This document shows positions 22,255 to 33,299 of a DNA stretch of 64,000 nt, in pieces. Position numbers and translations under genes: made by a program. The notes below the pieces were generated by a model that worked only from the letters and a program-made list of their open reading frames with translations, had not been told where the DNA came from and searched no databases. The DNA is taken from the NCBI GenBank assembly GCA_963921195.1, contig OY992537.1, positions 178,391,021 through 178,455,020 on the forward strand. The letters are read 5' to 3'. The DNA comes from Pegoplata infirma (lineage: Eukaryota > Arthropoda > Insecta > Diptera > Anthomyiidae). Within the stretch, counting starts at the first letter, position 1. Every line of letters begins with the position of its first letter.

Positions 22255-22975
22255 CCTAGCAATGGAGTATTTTATTAAAACTCATGCCGATGATGAAAGC
22301 ATTACAATGAAATACTCATTACCAGGACTAAAAACTGACCGTTCTCTTCCCCTTATGTACCCCCTACTGCTCAACAAAATAAAAAAAATATTATGAAGAT
22401 CCCAGGTGGACACTTGGGAGACTTACCTTGTAAGTCAGTTTATTTTTGATTAACAAATATTGTATTAAGTATTATATTTAAATCCAAATAACACAAGATT
22501 CTATCTGCAAAAAACAACACAAGGTTCTATTTGGCAGTTAGAACCATGTTGTCCAGATTCATGTGCCTTATCGTTGAGCAACAGAGTTCTATCTGCTTTT
22601 TGAGACTCAAATTGTGCAAAAACTAATAAAGTAGCGCGAATATTTTCAAATACATAATAATATTTAAGGACTAATACTAAATTATTCAAAAACCGCTTTT
22701 TAGTTAAATCAAAACTGACTTACAATTAGTAAATCGATTAACAATATTCAACCTTAGTTTCCTCAATAGTAGTGTTGGTGCAAATAGAACCTTGTTGTTC
22801 TAAGGTCGCGACTTCTTTGAATTATTTCATTGCTGTATTTTTGCTTATTAGCAGTAATGTCAATTTTTTGAGAACAAAACTCGCATATAAATAAAAAAAA
22901 ACACTTAAAAACTAGTATATTTCGAGTAAAAAAGCACTTTATGTAGATCGAAAATAACTACGTTGGCATCACTTA
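22255..22975. other. Unassigned flank of the hAT
   Basis: 22255-22450 is the right half of the GC-richer island (open frame MALAMEYFIKTHADDESITM... runs from the TSD). 22497-22810 carries an inverted pair CAACACAAGGTTCTATTTG / CAAATAGAACCTTGTTGTT about 270 bp apart, suggesting a small unresolved element. Confidence 0.35.
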
Positions 22976-23484
22976 CACTCAAAAAATTATATTAGTAAAA
23001 TCAACTGAAAATGGAAGTTAAAATAACTTCTTTGTAAGTTGTTTTGGGGTCAACTACTTTTTCAGTTAAATCAACTAACAATGTTAGTTATTTTAACTTC
23101 CAAAAAACAACTGACTTATGTAGTAAAAATTACTAACATTTGTAGTCAAAACAATTAATTTGTAGTAAAAAATAAAATAAACAATAGATTATTTTTTTGT
23201 TTTTTTCAAAAAATTATTCTGAAAAAAAAATTGAAGATCAAATTTTTTTTAAAAAAAAAAAAGTTGTGAAAAATAAAAAATTTTTTTTTTTTTTTTTTTT
23301 TAAAAAACTTTGAAAATTTTTCAGAGATCAAAAAAATAAAATTAACTACTTTAAATAACTGTTACTACATAACAGTACTTTTTTGTTAGTTATTCAAAGA
23401 AACGACTTAAAATAACAAACAGAAATAGTTGTTTGATATTTTTCATACAAAAATAACTGACTTTGTAATTGAAAACAACTAACT

Positions 23485-25425
23485 CAGGGGCGTATACAGG
23501 ATTTTATTTCGGTGGGGGCCCAAAATTTTTTTCAATTTTTTTTTTACAAAAAATTTATATAACAGCACATGTTTAAGAATTTTTCTCGATCTTTTCCTTG
23601 AACTGAACGTATCACAAACAGATTTTTCATTTTTGTGTATGTTTAAAACTGGAAAAAAATTAAAATTTTTTTAATATTTTAAAATTTTTTGAGAGACGTA
23701 AGCCTTTTTTTTTATCAGATGCTGACACATTTTAACAAAATAGATTATCAGCATCTGAATTTTTTTTTCAAAGAATAGTCGATGATTTAATGACAATTTC
23801 CAGTTAAGACAGTTTTTGTTTTAGAAAAAGTCAAAGACTTTAAATCATATTTCCAATGGAAATCGTTTCTCTTAAAAAAGTCATTTTAAGAAATGATTCT
23901 GTAAACATATTCATAAAATAATTTTCCAAAAGAAAAGACTCCGTTTGTAAGACATTTTCCCAGAATCTGAGATATTTCTAGTCTAGCACATTAACTATTC
24001 TACAAACATTCTTTTTCTATAAGAAAAATAATTCAGAACCTGAGACCTAGATTCTAAAACCGTTTTCTTAATGAAAAATTCTCGGATTCTGAGAAAATTT
24101 TCCTATAGAAAAAGTCTAAAATTCTAAGACATTTTTCCTATAGAAAAAGTCTCAGATTCTTAAGACATTTTTCCTATAGCAAACTTCTCAGATTCTTCGA
24201 CATTTTTCCTATAGAAAATATCTCAGATTCTCAGACATTTTTTCTACTGAAAATTTCTTAGATTTTGAGACATTTTTTTTCGAAAAAGTCTCAGATGCTT
24301 AAACACTTGTCCTATAGAAAAATTTTCAAATTCTTAGACATTTTCCTATAGAACAAGTCTCAGATTCTGAGAAATTTTGCCTATAGGAAATTGTCAGATT
24401 CTGAAAGATTTTTCATATAGAAAAAGCTTTGGATTCTAAGATATTTTTCCTAAAGAAAAAGTCTCAGATTCTGAAATATTTTTTCCATAGAAAAATACTC
24501 AGATTCTGAGACATTATTCTTATAGAAAAATATATTTTTACAATAGAAAAAGTCTTAGATTTTGAGCATTTTTCTGTACCAAAAGTCTCAGCTTGTGTCT
24601 CTGACAATGAGACATTTTTCCTATACACAAAATCTTAGATTTAGAAATAATTTTCCTTAAGAAAAATTCGCTGATTCTGAGACATTTTTCGTAAAAAAAG
24701 TATAAAATTCTGAGACATTTTCCAAGATTGTAAGAAAAATTCTGAGAAATTTTCCTACAGAAAGTTTTCAGATTCTAAAACATTTTTCATATAGAATAGC
24801 CTCAGATTCTAAGAATTTTTTTTATAGAAAAAATCTCAGATTTTGAGACATTTTTCAGATTCAGAGACATTATTCCTATAGAATGGCTCAGATTCTGAGA
24901 ATTCTTTATAGAAAAAGTCTCAGATTCTGAGACATTTTTCCTATAGAAAAAGTCATAGATTCTGAGAAAAATACCAATATTTTAAGACATTATTACCATA
25001 AAAAAGTCTTAGATTCTCAGACATTTTTCTTATAGAAAGTTTTAGATTCTGAGACATTTTTTTTTAGAAAAGAGTATGATTCTGAGACATTGTTTTTTAA
25101 GATTTGACTACATTTTACTTACAATTAGGTCCATTTTTTTGTGTACATAAAACTTCAGGTTCTAAGATATTTTTCATTAGAATCTTAAGTTGAATAAAAG
25201 TTTCAAATTCCAAGAAAAAATTTTCAGATTTTGAGATTCTTTTAACAGAAAAATTTTCAGTTTCAAAACATTTTGCTTCAAAAAACTTTAGATTCTTAAT
25301 GTTTTTCGATTATTTAAGAAGTTTTTTAATATTGTACTTGTTATTTGATACCAAATCCTGAAATTTGTGAAATCATTTCGGGGGGGGCCCGGGCCCCCGG
25401 GCCCCCCCCCCTGTATACGCCACTG
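23485..25425. mobile_element. Satellite-bearing hAT A (CAGGGGCGTATACAGG ends)
   Basis: Ends CAGGGGCGTATACAGG and CCTGTATACGCCACTG, with exact TSD AACTAACT (23477-23484, 25426-25433). The left subterminal zone reads TCGGTGGGGGCCC, the right one is a G/C palindrome around GGGCCCGGGCCC (25381-25410). The cargo is almost entirely satellite (23930-25310). No transposase. The same family forms the left part of 43772-51503 and the whole of 52011-61272. Confidence 0.93.
23930..25310 (+). repeat. 33-36 bp palindromic satellite array
   Basis: Roughly 38 degenerate units of CTCAGATTCTGAGACATTTT-TCCTATAGAAAAAGT. The strand orientation of the asymmetrical GACAT spacer is opposite to that in 19505-20450. 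Confidence 0.9.
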
Positions 25426-26340
25426 AACTAACTACTGTAAAATATACAAACAACTAACATGTAGTAACTAACATAATTTTCTAAGTGCACTCAAAAAATT
25501 ATGTTAGTAAAATTAACTGAAAATATCAGTTAAAATAACTACTTTGGAAGTTGTTTTGGGGTCAACTACTTTTTCAGTTAAATCAACTAACAATGTTAGT
25601 TATTTTAACTGACTAAAAACAACTGACTTATATAGTAAAAACTACTTACATTTGTAGTCAAAACAACTTACACGTAGTAAAAATAAAATAATCAATATAC
25701 ATATTTTTTTTTTTCAAAAAATTTTTCAGAAAAAAAATTTAAGACCAAATTTTTTCAAAAGTTTTTTTTTTTTAAAAAAAAGTTGTGAAAAATAAAAAAA
25801 ACAAAATTTATTTTTATTTTTTTGGAAAAAAAACTTTGAAAATTTTTCAGAGATTAAAAAATAAAATTAACTACTTTAATTAACTGTTACTACACTACAG
25901 TACTTTTTTGTTAGTTTAAAAAAAAACGACTTAAAATAACTAACAGAAATAGTTGTTTGATATTTTTCATACAAAAACACCTGACTTTGTAGTTGAAAAC
26001 AACTAACTACTGTAAAATATACAAGCAACTACATGTCGTCAGCTTATTATTGTTTTGCTCCATACGCCAACAACTCGGTTTCGAGAAAAACGATAAAATA
26101 GGTTTACCACAAATTTTATCGAAAAGTAATCGATGGATTTTGTTTTAATTTTTACCATTTATTGCTACATATATTGCAAACAAAGCTTCTAGTTTTCAGA
26201 CTTTTACATACAATAGATCAAAAGATTTTAAGCTTTTAAGAAAATAAGATTTTATAGTATTATGCTCCATATCCAATTTTGCTTACACATTTGGGACTTT
26301 TGTGTGATATGAAGCAAATGAGTTCTCAATGCCAAACAAA

Positions 26341-27203
26341 ACAAGTAGAAAAGTTAAATTCGACTTGGCCGAATCTATGAATACCCTCCACAATGCCCTT
26401 TTTAAGTGATACTAAATTTTCTAACGTGAAAAAAATAAAATTTTTGGTTAGAAATATTTTATTTTGTGTAAAAAGACTTTTTTTTATTAATTTTTGAAAA
26501 AAAAAAAAAATAATTTACTAATTTTTTTTTGAGTGTAAAATTTTTTTTGAGTGTATTTTTTTTTTTTTTTTTTTTAGTGTAAAAATATTTTTGTGTGACA
26601 AAAATACCTTGTAAAATATTTTTTTGACTTACAAATGTTTTTAAAACATGTTTAACGGGGTTTCAACACGTGAATTAAGGTGAAACTAATCTGAAATTTA
26701 CGGTTTTGCTAATAACTTTTGAACCACTGGACCGATTTGGCTGAAATTTAAAACGAACTGGACCAGAGGAACGGCAAATATATATGCCACACTTCAGCAC
26801 CCTCAGAATTGCCGTTCGCGAGTTACCGTGTGTTTTATCTCGTAAATTCCAGAAAAACCCTTGCCGAAATTCACTCATTTGCTTATAACTTTTGAACCAC
26901 TGGACCGATTTCGCTGGATTGCAATACCAACCTGACCAGGTAAATACCCAACATATATGCCAAACTTCAGGAGCCTCCGTAAAGTCTTTCAAAAGTTAGC
27001 GTGTTTTCAACAGACAGACAGACAGACGGACAGACGGACGGACGGACGGACGGACGGACGGACGGACATCGCTAGATCGTCTTAAAATCGATCGAGGATC
27101 ATGAATATATATACTTTATGGGGTCCTAGACCAATATTTCGAGGTGTTACAAACGGAATGACAAACTTATATATACCCTCTATCACTAGAGTGGAGGGTA
27201 TAA
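26341..27203 (+). mobile_element. mini-me copy, complete, with internal duplication
   Basis: ACAAGTAGAAAAG, hairpin ATTCGACTTGGCCGAAT, then ATACCCTCC. Two tandem copies of an approximately 185-bp block follow (AACTTTTGAACCACTGGACC at 26710 and 26889), then GGAC microsatellite (27012-27066), core ACATCGCTAGATCGTC, TATATATACTTTATGGGG, and the end CCCTCTATCACTAGAGTGGAGGGTATAAT. The apparent 105-codon minus-strand frame at 26675-26992 is a duplicate-containing shadow, not a gene. Confidence 0.88.
27012..27066 (+). repeat. (GGAC)n microsatellite inside mini-me
   Basis: CAGACAGACAGACGGACAGACGG followed by about nine GGAC units; the GTCY proto-microsatellite region. Confidence 0.9.
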
Positions 27204-27689
27204 TAACAATGAAACAAAAAGAGCTAGATCGATAAAATTGGGTATTTAGAACACTTATATAGTCAGGTTGCATGGTATTAAAAATGGGTATGATCGGTCA
27301 ATGGACACGCCTACACAACCTAAATGGCAAATATGACATTACTTGAAATGTTTAGAAGTTACGGTATTAAAATTCGGTACGTAGAATAGTACCAACATAA
27401 TTAATCTTCATTCCAAAATTATGCAAGATCCGTTAATTTTTAAATAATCTAGAGCCATTTCTATAACGCAAATTTAAAAAAAAACGTCAAAATGGTGTGT
27501 TTTTTCTTAGAAAATGCTGGATATCTCAAATTTGGAAAGATATTTTAAAAAACGGCCTTCGGAATAAGAAAGAGGATATTTATATTATATATATTCCATT
27601 CCTAACTCATTTTTTTTAAAAATGGCGTATAGAGCAAAACAATAATAAGGTAACGATGTAGTAACTTACATAATTTTTTGAGTGAAAGA

Positions 27690-28030
27690 AAAATTGTCTC
27701 AAAGTGAATCTTAGATTCTGGAACATTTTTTTCAAAGATTCTGAAACATTTATAGAAAATGTCTCCGATTGTAAAACATATTTCCTATAGAAAACGTCTT
27801 AGACTCTGAGACATTATTCCTATAGAAAAAGTATCAGATTCTGAGACATTTTTCCTACAGAAAAATTGTCAGATACAAAGACATTTAAAACATTTTCTAT
27901 AGTAAAAATGTCTTAGAATCTGCGACTTTATCTAAAGGAAAAATGTCTCCAAATCTGAGAGTTTTTCTTTAGGAAAAATGTGTCAAAATATGGGACTTTT
28001 TCAATAACAAAAATATTCTGATTCTAAGAC
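27690..28030 (+). repeat. 33-36 bp palindromic satellite block
   Basis: About ten degenerate units in both asymmetric orientations, directly following copy 2. No hAT ends were found around this block. Confidence 0.8.
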
Positions 28031-28044
28031 AATTCTCTCTCAAT

Positions 28045-28290
28045 CTGAAATAATGGTCATAGAGACTTGAAATTTGGACTGTATGTTCACCTCCTGGAAT
28101 ATAGATCCACTAAGGCTGGATTTTTGCCAGTGTTGATTCTAATGGGGTAAAAAGGGTAAAAAACTGTACTTTTGGTACTTTTTATATCTCCTGAAATAAG
28201 GGTCATAGAGACTTGAAATTTGGACTGTATGTTCACATCCTGAAATATAGATCCAGTAAGGCTGGATTTTTGCCAATGTTGATTCTAAGA
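28045..28290 (+). repeat. 146-bp tandem duplication
   Basis: CTGAAATAATGGTCATAGAG at 28045 recurs as CTGAAATAAGGGTCATAGAG at 28191, with close identity over about 100 bp (TTTGGACTGTATGTTCAC; GGATTTTTGCCA(G/A)TGTTG). The second copy is incomplete. Confidence 0.85.
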
Positions 28291-28334
28291 GGATCCTTTG
28301 GTGAAAAAAACAAATTTTGAAAATTTTGATTCTA

Positions 28335-28437
28335 AGGTACCCTTTATAAAAGTTCTTTTTATAAAAAGTACCTTTTATTAAAAGTACCTTTTATAAAAAG
28401 TACCTTTCATAAAAAGTTCCTTTTATGGTTAGGTTAT
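28335..28437. repeat. Tandem tail of the non-LTR element
   Basis: Six or so units of 15-16 bp (AAAAGTACCTTTTATA) immediately beyond the 3' UTR; simple-repeat tails are common in RNase H-bearing non-LTR elements. Confidence 0.75.
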
Positions 28438-28479
28438 GAAGGATGACGTTGGTATAAACCAACGTCCATAGAGGCCACG

Positions 28480-29529
28480 ATATGGCCCATTATGATTTCT
28501 TTGAAACTTCGATCATCTCTCTTCTCTGTTCAGTCTCCAGTTGTTCCTATTATGCGTCCCATTTTGATGCTTTTATAAATGATAGTAGCGTCCGCGGATT
28601 TGTGATTTTCTGATAAATTCTGAAAGAAAAAATTTAAATCTTCTAAAAGATAGTGCAGGGCATTCGCATAAGAAATGGTAGGTGTCCTCTATGGATTACC
28701 TACTCCATCTGCATGTATCATCATTTCTAATTCTAATTGTTACCATGTGTTTAACCAATGTGTTGTGACCAGTAATGAGGTTAACTGTAGCTCTAAGTTG
28801 CTTCCTGTCCATATCTAAAAGAATTTTGCTGTGTTTCACCAGGCTTTCATTCCATAATAGTTTTGTCTTTATAATTCTATCAGAGTTGGACCAATTATTC
28901 AACCAAATCGCCTTTGAGTCCAATCTTATTTTCATACAGATAATAGAAAGTGGAGGGAACAAGTCAGATTCTACTGTTTCCTGTGCTAGTTCAGCTCCCC
29001 GTCGTGCAAGCTCATAGGCTTTCTCGTTTCCCAGAATATCTTTGCGTCCAGGTACCCAGCACAGAGTAATATTCTGCTGCTTGCTAAGAAACTTAAGCTC
29101 TCTGTGGCAGCGGCTGACTACCTTGGATCTGATATTATCACTTTCCAAAGCCATTAGAGCAGCTTGACTATCAATGTAGAAACCAATATCGCACCTGTAT
29201 ATTGGTAACATCGAAATGTGCTAAGCTGCCTTGGCTATCGCATAAACTTCCGCTTGGAAGATACTACAATCGTTGTCTAGACGGTAGGAATCATTTAGGT
29301 TTAGCTCCGTGCAGTGAAAGCCGCTACCCGTGCCTGTCGACATTTTGGAACCATCCGTAAACACGTTAATTTGTTGAAGTTTTACTTTACTGCTAAGCCA
29401 GTCATCCAGTGAAGGAATCACAATTTTTAGTTTACCATCAGTTACTTTATAAGGGATATCATAATCCGTCCTTATACTCTGCTCCAAACTACCAATAATC
29501 TTGGTGTGTTGAACCTGTCTGTTTTTCAA
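28480..29529 (-). pseudogene. RNase H domain and C-terminus of non-LTR ORF2
   Basis: Type I RNase H of a retrotransposon, which would remove the RNA strand of the RNA/DNA hybrid. VFTDGSKM (first catalytic Asp) lies near 29335, AEVYAIAKAA (Glu) near 29236, then an in-frame TAG at 29219-29221; the same frame continues with FYIDSQAALMAL (second Asp). WVPGRKDILGNEKAYELA (about 29020-29070) shows Arg where families have His, and Tyr where the last catalytic Asp of GNExADxLA is expected. A second stop follows TCRWSR at 28696, while TYHFLCECPAL remains readable beyond it. All of this fits relaxed constraint in a dead copy. Confidence 0.88.
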
Positions 29530-29552
29530 GGATCTCGTTTGGAATAGTCTAT

Positions 29553-30170
29553 TTAGGGTGATTTTCGCATTCTCTTTAATGAAAAGATCAAGCGGTGTCT
29601 GTACAGAAGCATTTCTAAAGCTTCGGTTGATGTCGCCTTCATAGCGCCTGTAAGACTAAGCAACGCAATTCTATTTACTCGTTTGATCGATTCAGCATGA
29701 GTCCTATATTCAACAACCGGCCACCAAACATGACCACCGTAATTTAGCACTGGCCGGACGACCGCAGTAAATAACCAATGAAAGAGTTTGGGTTTTAAAC
29801 CCCATTTCTTTCCAACCAATCTTTGACAAGAGTAAAGCGCAGCGTAAGCCTTTTTTATCCTTTCCTTTAAATTTATGGTCCAATTTAGTTTCCTATCTAG
29901 TAGTACCCCCTGGAATTTAGCTGAATCCGAAAGACTTAAGCTTACGCCATTCAGTCTCGGGAGGTCAAAACTAGGTATCGATCTCTTCCCTGTGAACAAA
30001 ACCATTTCTGTCTTCCTCGGATTTATCTTCAAACCGCATTCCTCTGCCCATAAAGAAAGCATATTTAAGGAACTTTCAATTCTATCAGAGATTGTGCTCA
30101 GACAATTTCCTGATGACATAAGTAATAAGTCATCTGCAAAAGCCACTACGGTAATGCCGTTTTTGTCCAA
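29553..30170 (-). pseudogene. Reverse transcriptase palm/thumb part of non-LTR ORF2
   Basis: Contains the catalytic FADDLLLM motif near 30135, the KTEMVLFTGKR region, KFQGVLLDRKLNW and VRPVLNYGGHVWW, typical of the C-terminal RT of non-LTR elements. The frame is readable further upstream as WLLVVNEILRKL to about 30210. A frameshift near 29610 moves the continuing sequence (QTPLDLFIKENAKI) to another frame, so the 3' end of this frame is artificial. It should be joined in function, not in frame, to the RNase H part. Confidence 0.9.
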
Positions 30171-30223
30171 TTTCCGTAGTATTTCATTAACAACAAGAAG
30201 CCATATATATATATAATAGAGGA

Positions 30224-30271
30224 GGGGGTGTGATATCTCCTCTATTATAATAGAGGATATATCACACCCCC
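30224..30271. repeat. 48-bp near-perfect palindrome disrupting the RT gene
   Basis: Left half GGGGGTGTGATATCTCC... and right half are complements at 23 of 24 positions with no loop. It looks like an inverted duplication of the RT sequence itself at the PQGGV..PLL codons, followed by a short TA expansion. Confidence 0.9.
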
Positions 30272-30600
30272 TTGCGGAGTCCCTCTAGTTGCTACGGCAT
30301 GGATTACCGTATTTCCTAATTCCGATGTGATTTTTCTATGAGTTAGCATCGTCATTAACCAATTCACAATTAACGTTTCAATTCCAGTTCTAATCATCGC
30401 TGAACAAATAGCCTCTGCTTTGACATTATTAAAGGCACCTTCAATATCTAAGAAAACTCTTGGTGTATAGTCCTTAAAAGAAAAGGACCTTTCGATGTGA
30501 CGAACAGCGACATAAAGTGCTGAGTCTACTGATTTACCTCTAATAGAGGCATGCTGACTTTCAGAAATACTTGAAGGGCATATATTCATAATAATATATT
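30245..30600 (-). pseudogene. Reverse transcriptase fingers/palm part of non-LTR ORF2
   Basis: QHASIRGKSVDSALYVAVRH, the first catalytic Asp in RVFLDIEGAFNNV (about 30440-30480) and RGTPQGGVIYPLL (30245-30290) are diagnostic RT motifs. The frame ends just after PQGGVIYPLL because of the palindromic insertion at 30224-30271. Upstream of about 30600 no RT sequence remains. Confidence 0.9.
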
Positions 30601-31148
30601 CGTCTAAAATAAAATAAATATATTTTTTGGTCTCCCCTACCAGAATAAATCGTCGGAACCCCGTAATTTTAGAGAATCTTTGAAATTGTTGTACAGTGTA
30701 ATCGATATTAAATTTAGTTTTACATTTTTTTATGATAACATGAATTTCTGTAAATTCGATTTTTTAAGCTGCGCTCGTTTGCGTTTCAGATGAAAAAAAA
30801 TAGTATTTAAAAAATATTTTTTTTTAAACAAAGTGTGCATTTTTTGCCCCTGGCCATATCGGGTTAACAAAGGGTTAAAAATACATGTTATTTTGAAATT
30901 ATTATTATAAAATAAAACAACAAAAATATTATTAAAGATATGAATTACGCAAAATTGAAACAAAACAGTACATTTTCTGCCTGGGTCATATTTGACCCAG
31001 TGCCAAAATGGGTTAATGATGTTCAAAAAAATAATATAACGTAACTTATTGTTAGTTTTAGCAAATGGATCAGTTTACAGAACAAGATTTGTAAAATTTA
31101 ACCAATATTCAGTTTAAAGTAAAATTGCATAGGCAAAAAAAAAAAATA
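30601..31148. other. Unassigned AT-rich sequence
   Basis: No gene. It contains GGGTTAACAAAGGGTTAA (30869) and TGGGTCATATTTGACCCA (30983), with a TTAA nearby at 31012. These are reminiscent of piggyBac-type ends, but no consistent pair could be built. Confidence 0.4.
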
Positions 31149-31156
31149 CTTGAAAT

Positions 31157-31559
31157 CAGGGTTGGCAACCGATACCCACCTATAATAACGGTATTTGGCT
31201 ATTGTACCGCAACCAATAAAGATTTGAAAATTTTCAAAAGCGATTATGAAAGCTGATGAAATTTCTAGTATTTTAAATGTGTCACTTCGTGTTTCTACCG
31301 GTTCGTTTTCGAAATATAGGTCAATACCTTTATAATACCGTTTGAAACGGTATTATAACTAGGGTGACCATTTTTTTCTGAACTCAAATCAGTACGCAGA
31401 AGTTTTTATGTTTGTTTGTTTATTATTTTTTTTTTAGAAAAAACTCTCTGAAATCTCTTAAAAACGATTATGAAGCTTTTGAAAATTTCCATATCTTTAT
31501 TGGTTGCGGTACAATAGCCAAATACCTTTATTATAGGTGGGTATCGGTTGCCAACCCTG
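31157..31559. mobile_element. hAT MITE, CAGGGTTGGCAACC ends
   Basis: Ends CAGGGTTGGCAACCGATACC and GGTATCGGTTGCCAACCCTG with exact TSD CTTGAAAT (31149-31156, 31560-31567). The terminal inverted repeat extends about 55 bp, through CAATAGCCAAATACC. No coding capacity. Confidence 0.93.
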
Positions 31560-31664
31560 CTTGAAATCCGCAAAACTCAAATGACTCCAAAAAAAATTGA
31601 GTCGATGGATATCCCCAATTTTTTAAATATTTAAGCCTTAGGATGTATTTAATAATCCGTTGCT

Positions 31665-33295
31665 GAGCAAAAACATTTAACATCAACGAGTAATTTTTCG
31701 ATGGTCTCCGATTTTTATAAAATTTTGTGAGTGTGTGTGGTAGTGGACACATGTATTAAAAGAAAAATATTTTTTTTTTTTTTGAAAAGTGTGGCAACTC
31801 TGAAACTTTGAAGTTTAGTAATTTGCGGCATAGGGACTCCACTCAAAAGGTCATAACTTTTGTTGTGTAAGAGATATTGACAAGCGTCTTTTTGCATTGG
31901 ATAGGTGAACCTATGGGGATTAATAAATTAATTTAAAAAAAACTGTAGACATTTTTTTTTATAAAAAATTTTGGAAAAAAAAATTCAAAATTGTATTTTT
32001 AAAAAAATGTATTTTTAAGATTTTTCAAAATTTGTATAAAAATGGCCAATAATAATGTCTAAATACCCTGAAAATTTCAGAGTGGGATTCGAAATGGTTT
32101 TTGAGATATCACAAAAAATGTAGAAGTATGTACGCATGAAAACGAGAAAAAAATGTTGAAAAAAAATTAAAAATATTTTTTTTTTTTTAAATATATTTTT
32201 TAGATTCTTTATATTTTTTATTCATATAGCCAATTATGTGTTCCAAACACCCTGAAAGTTTTAGAGTGGGATTATTTTTAGTTTTTGAGATTTCACAAAA
32301 ATGTATAAGTAGAATTTTAGAAAAAGTGTAGAAGAAGAGAAAAACTGGTTACCTCCAATGACATATCTATGTTTATGTAATGAATATTGAAATTGGGAAG
32401 TAACCACTTACTGATATTTATTTTCACAATATTACAAATTTTAAATTATTTAAAAAAAAAACCTGTAATTAACATTATTTATATAAAATATGTAAACAAG
32501 AAACTGTGCTCAAAAGTTATAAATACAGAACTCTATACTTTTTCTTGTAGCATCCCAACAAAAACCAAAAATATCAGTAAGGGGCAACTTCCCAATTTCA
32601 ATTTTCATTACATAAACATGGACATGTCATTGGAGGTAACCAGTTTTTCTCTTCTTGTACATTATTTCTAAGTTTCTACTTCTACATTTTTGTGATATCT
32701 CAGAAACTATAAATAATCCCACTCTAAAATGTTCAGGGTGTTTTGAACACATAATTGGCTATTTGTATAAAAAATATAAAGAATCTAAAAAATATATTTA
32801 AAAAAAAAAAAAAATATTTTTATTTTTTTCTTTAATTTTTTTCTCGTTTTCTTGCGTATATACTTCTACATTTTTTGTGATATCTCAAAAACTATTACGA
32901 ATCCCACTCTGAAATTTTTAGGGTATTTAGACCATATCATTGGCCATTTAAATACAAATTTTAAAAAATCTTAAAAATACATTTTTTTAAAAAAACAATT
33001 TTGAATTTTTTTTTCCAAAATTTTTTATAAAAAAAAAATTCTACAATTTTTTTTAAATTAATTTATTAATCCCCATAATTTTACCTTTCCAATGCAAAAA
33101 GACGCTTGTCAATATCTCTTACACAACAAAAGTTATGACCTTTTGAGTGGAGTCCCTATGCCGCAAATTACTAAACTTTCAAAAAAAAAAAAAAAATTTT
33201 TTAATACATGTGTCCACTACCACACACACTCACAAAATTTTATAAAAATCGGAGACCATCGAAAAATTACTCGTTGATGTTAAATGTTTTTGCTC
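31665..33295. mobile_element. Long foldback element (TGCT TSD)
   Basis: Ends GAGCAAAAACATTTAACATC and complement; arms of about 720 bp (31665-32390 and 32584-33295) around a 190-bp spacer. TSD TGCT (31661-31664, 33296-33299). Arms share GACAAGCGTCTTTTTGCATTGG and ACTCCACTCAAAAGGTCATA. Open frames at 31531-31897, 32387-32671 and 33092-33277 are mirror-image by-products of the two arms. Confidence 0.9.
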
Positions 33296-33299
33296 TGCT

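Larger units (their letters stand above)
22976..25487. mobile_element. CACTCAAAAAATTA element, copy 1, split by an hAT
   Basis: Ends CACTCAAAAAATTATATTAGTA and the near complement TACTAACATAATTTTCTAAGTG. The body repeats AACTAAC/GTTAGTT and AAACAACTGACTT motifs. It directly abuts copy 2 (25488) with no intervening base. The hAT at 23485-25425 is inserted near its right end. Confidence 0.75.
26039..27650. mobile_element. Nested element with CTTATTATTGTTTTGCTC ends
   Basis: Inverted ends CTTATTATTGTTTTGCTC / GAGCAAAACAATAATAAG, extending to (C/T)ATACGCC. The right part contains a GGACACGCCTACACAACC stretch resembling the arm motif of the foldbacks at 4.4 and 33.8 kb. It holds a mini-me. No clean TSD could be fixed. 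Confidence 0.6.
25488..27684. mobile_element. CACTCAAAAAATTA element, copy 2, split by a nested element
   Basis: Starts CACTCAAAAAATTATGTTAGTA immediately after copy 1 and ends ACATAATTTTTTGAGTG at 27684. The first 550 bp match copy 1 closely. A foreign element (26039-27650) lies near the right end, at a position close to the hAT insertion in copy 1. Confidence 0.75.
28335..30600 (-). mobile_element. 5'-truncated RNase H-bearing non-LTR retrotransposon
   Basis: Minus-strand ORF2 remnants in order: RT (30589-29553), RNase H (29529-28700) and a C-terminal Cys/His segment (TYHFLCECPAL, about 28640). They are followed by a short 3' UTR and a tail of tandem TAAAAAGTACCTTTTA units (28335-28437). 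The 5' half of RT, the endonuclease and ORF1 are missing, the usual 5' truncation. RNase H after RT points to the I/LOA/R1 side of non-LTR elements; clade not fixed. The copy is dead: one palindromic insertion, one frameshift (about 29610) and two in-frame stops. Confidence 0.9.

Noticed and set aside
26675..26992. 105-codon minus-strand frame with cysteine/tryptophan-rich repeats
   Set aside because: It lies wholly within a mini-me copy over its internal duplication; the two similar halves of the peptide come from the duplicated block, and other mini-me copies lack the frame.
30838..31020. piggyBac-type element with TTAA targets
   Set aside because: GGGTTAA and TGGGTCATATTTGACCCA motifs are present, but both candidate ends face the same way and no pair with matching terminal repeats could be built.
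31715..33277. Identical MQKDACQYLLHNKSYDLLSG peptides on the two strands
   Set aside because: Mirror images from the two arms of the foldback at 31665-33295.
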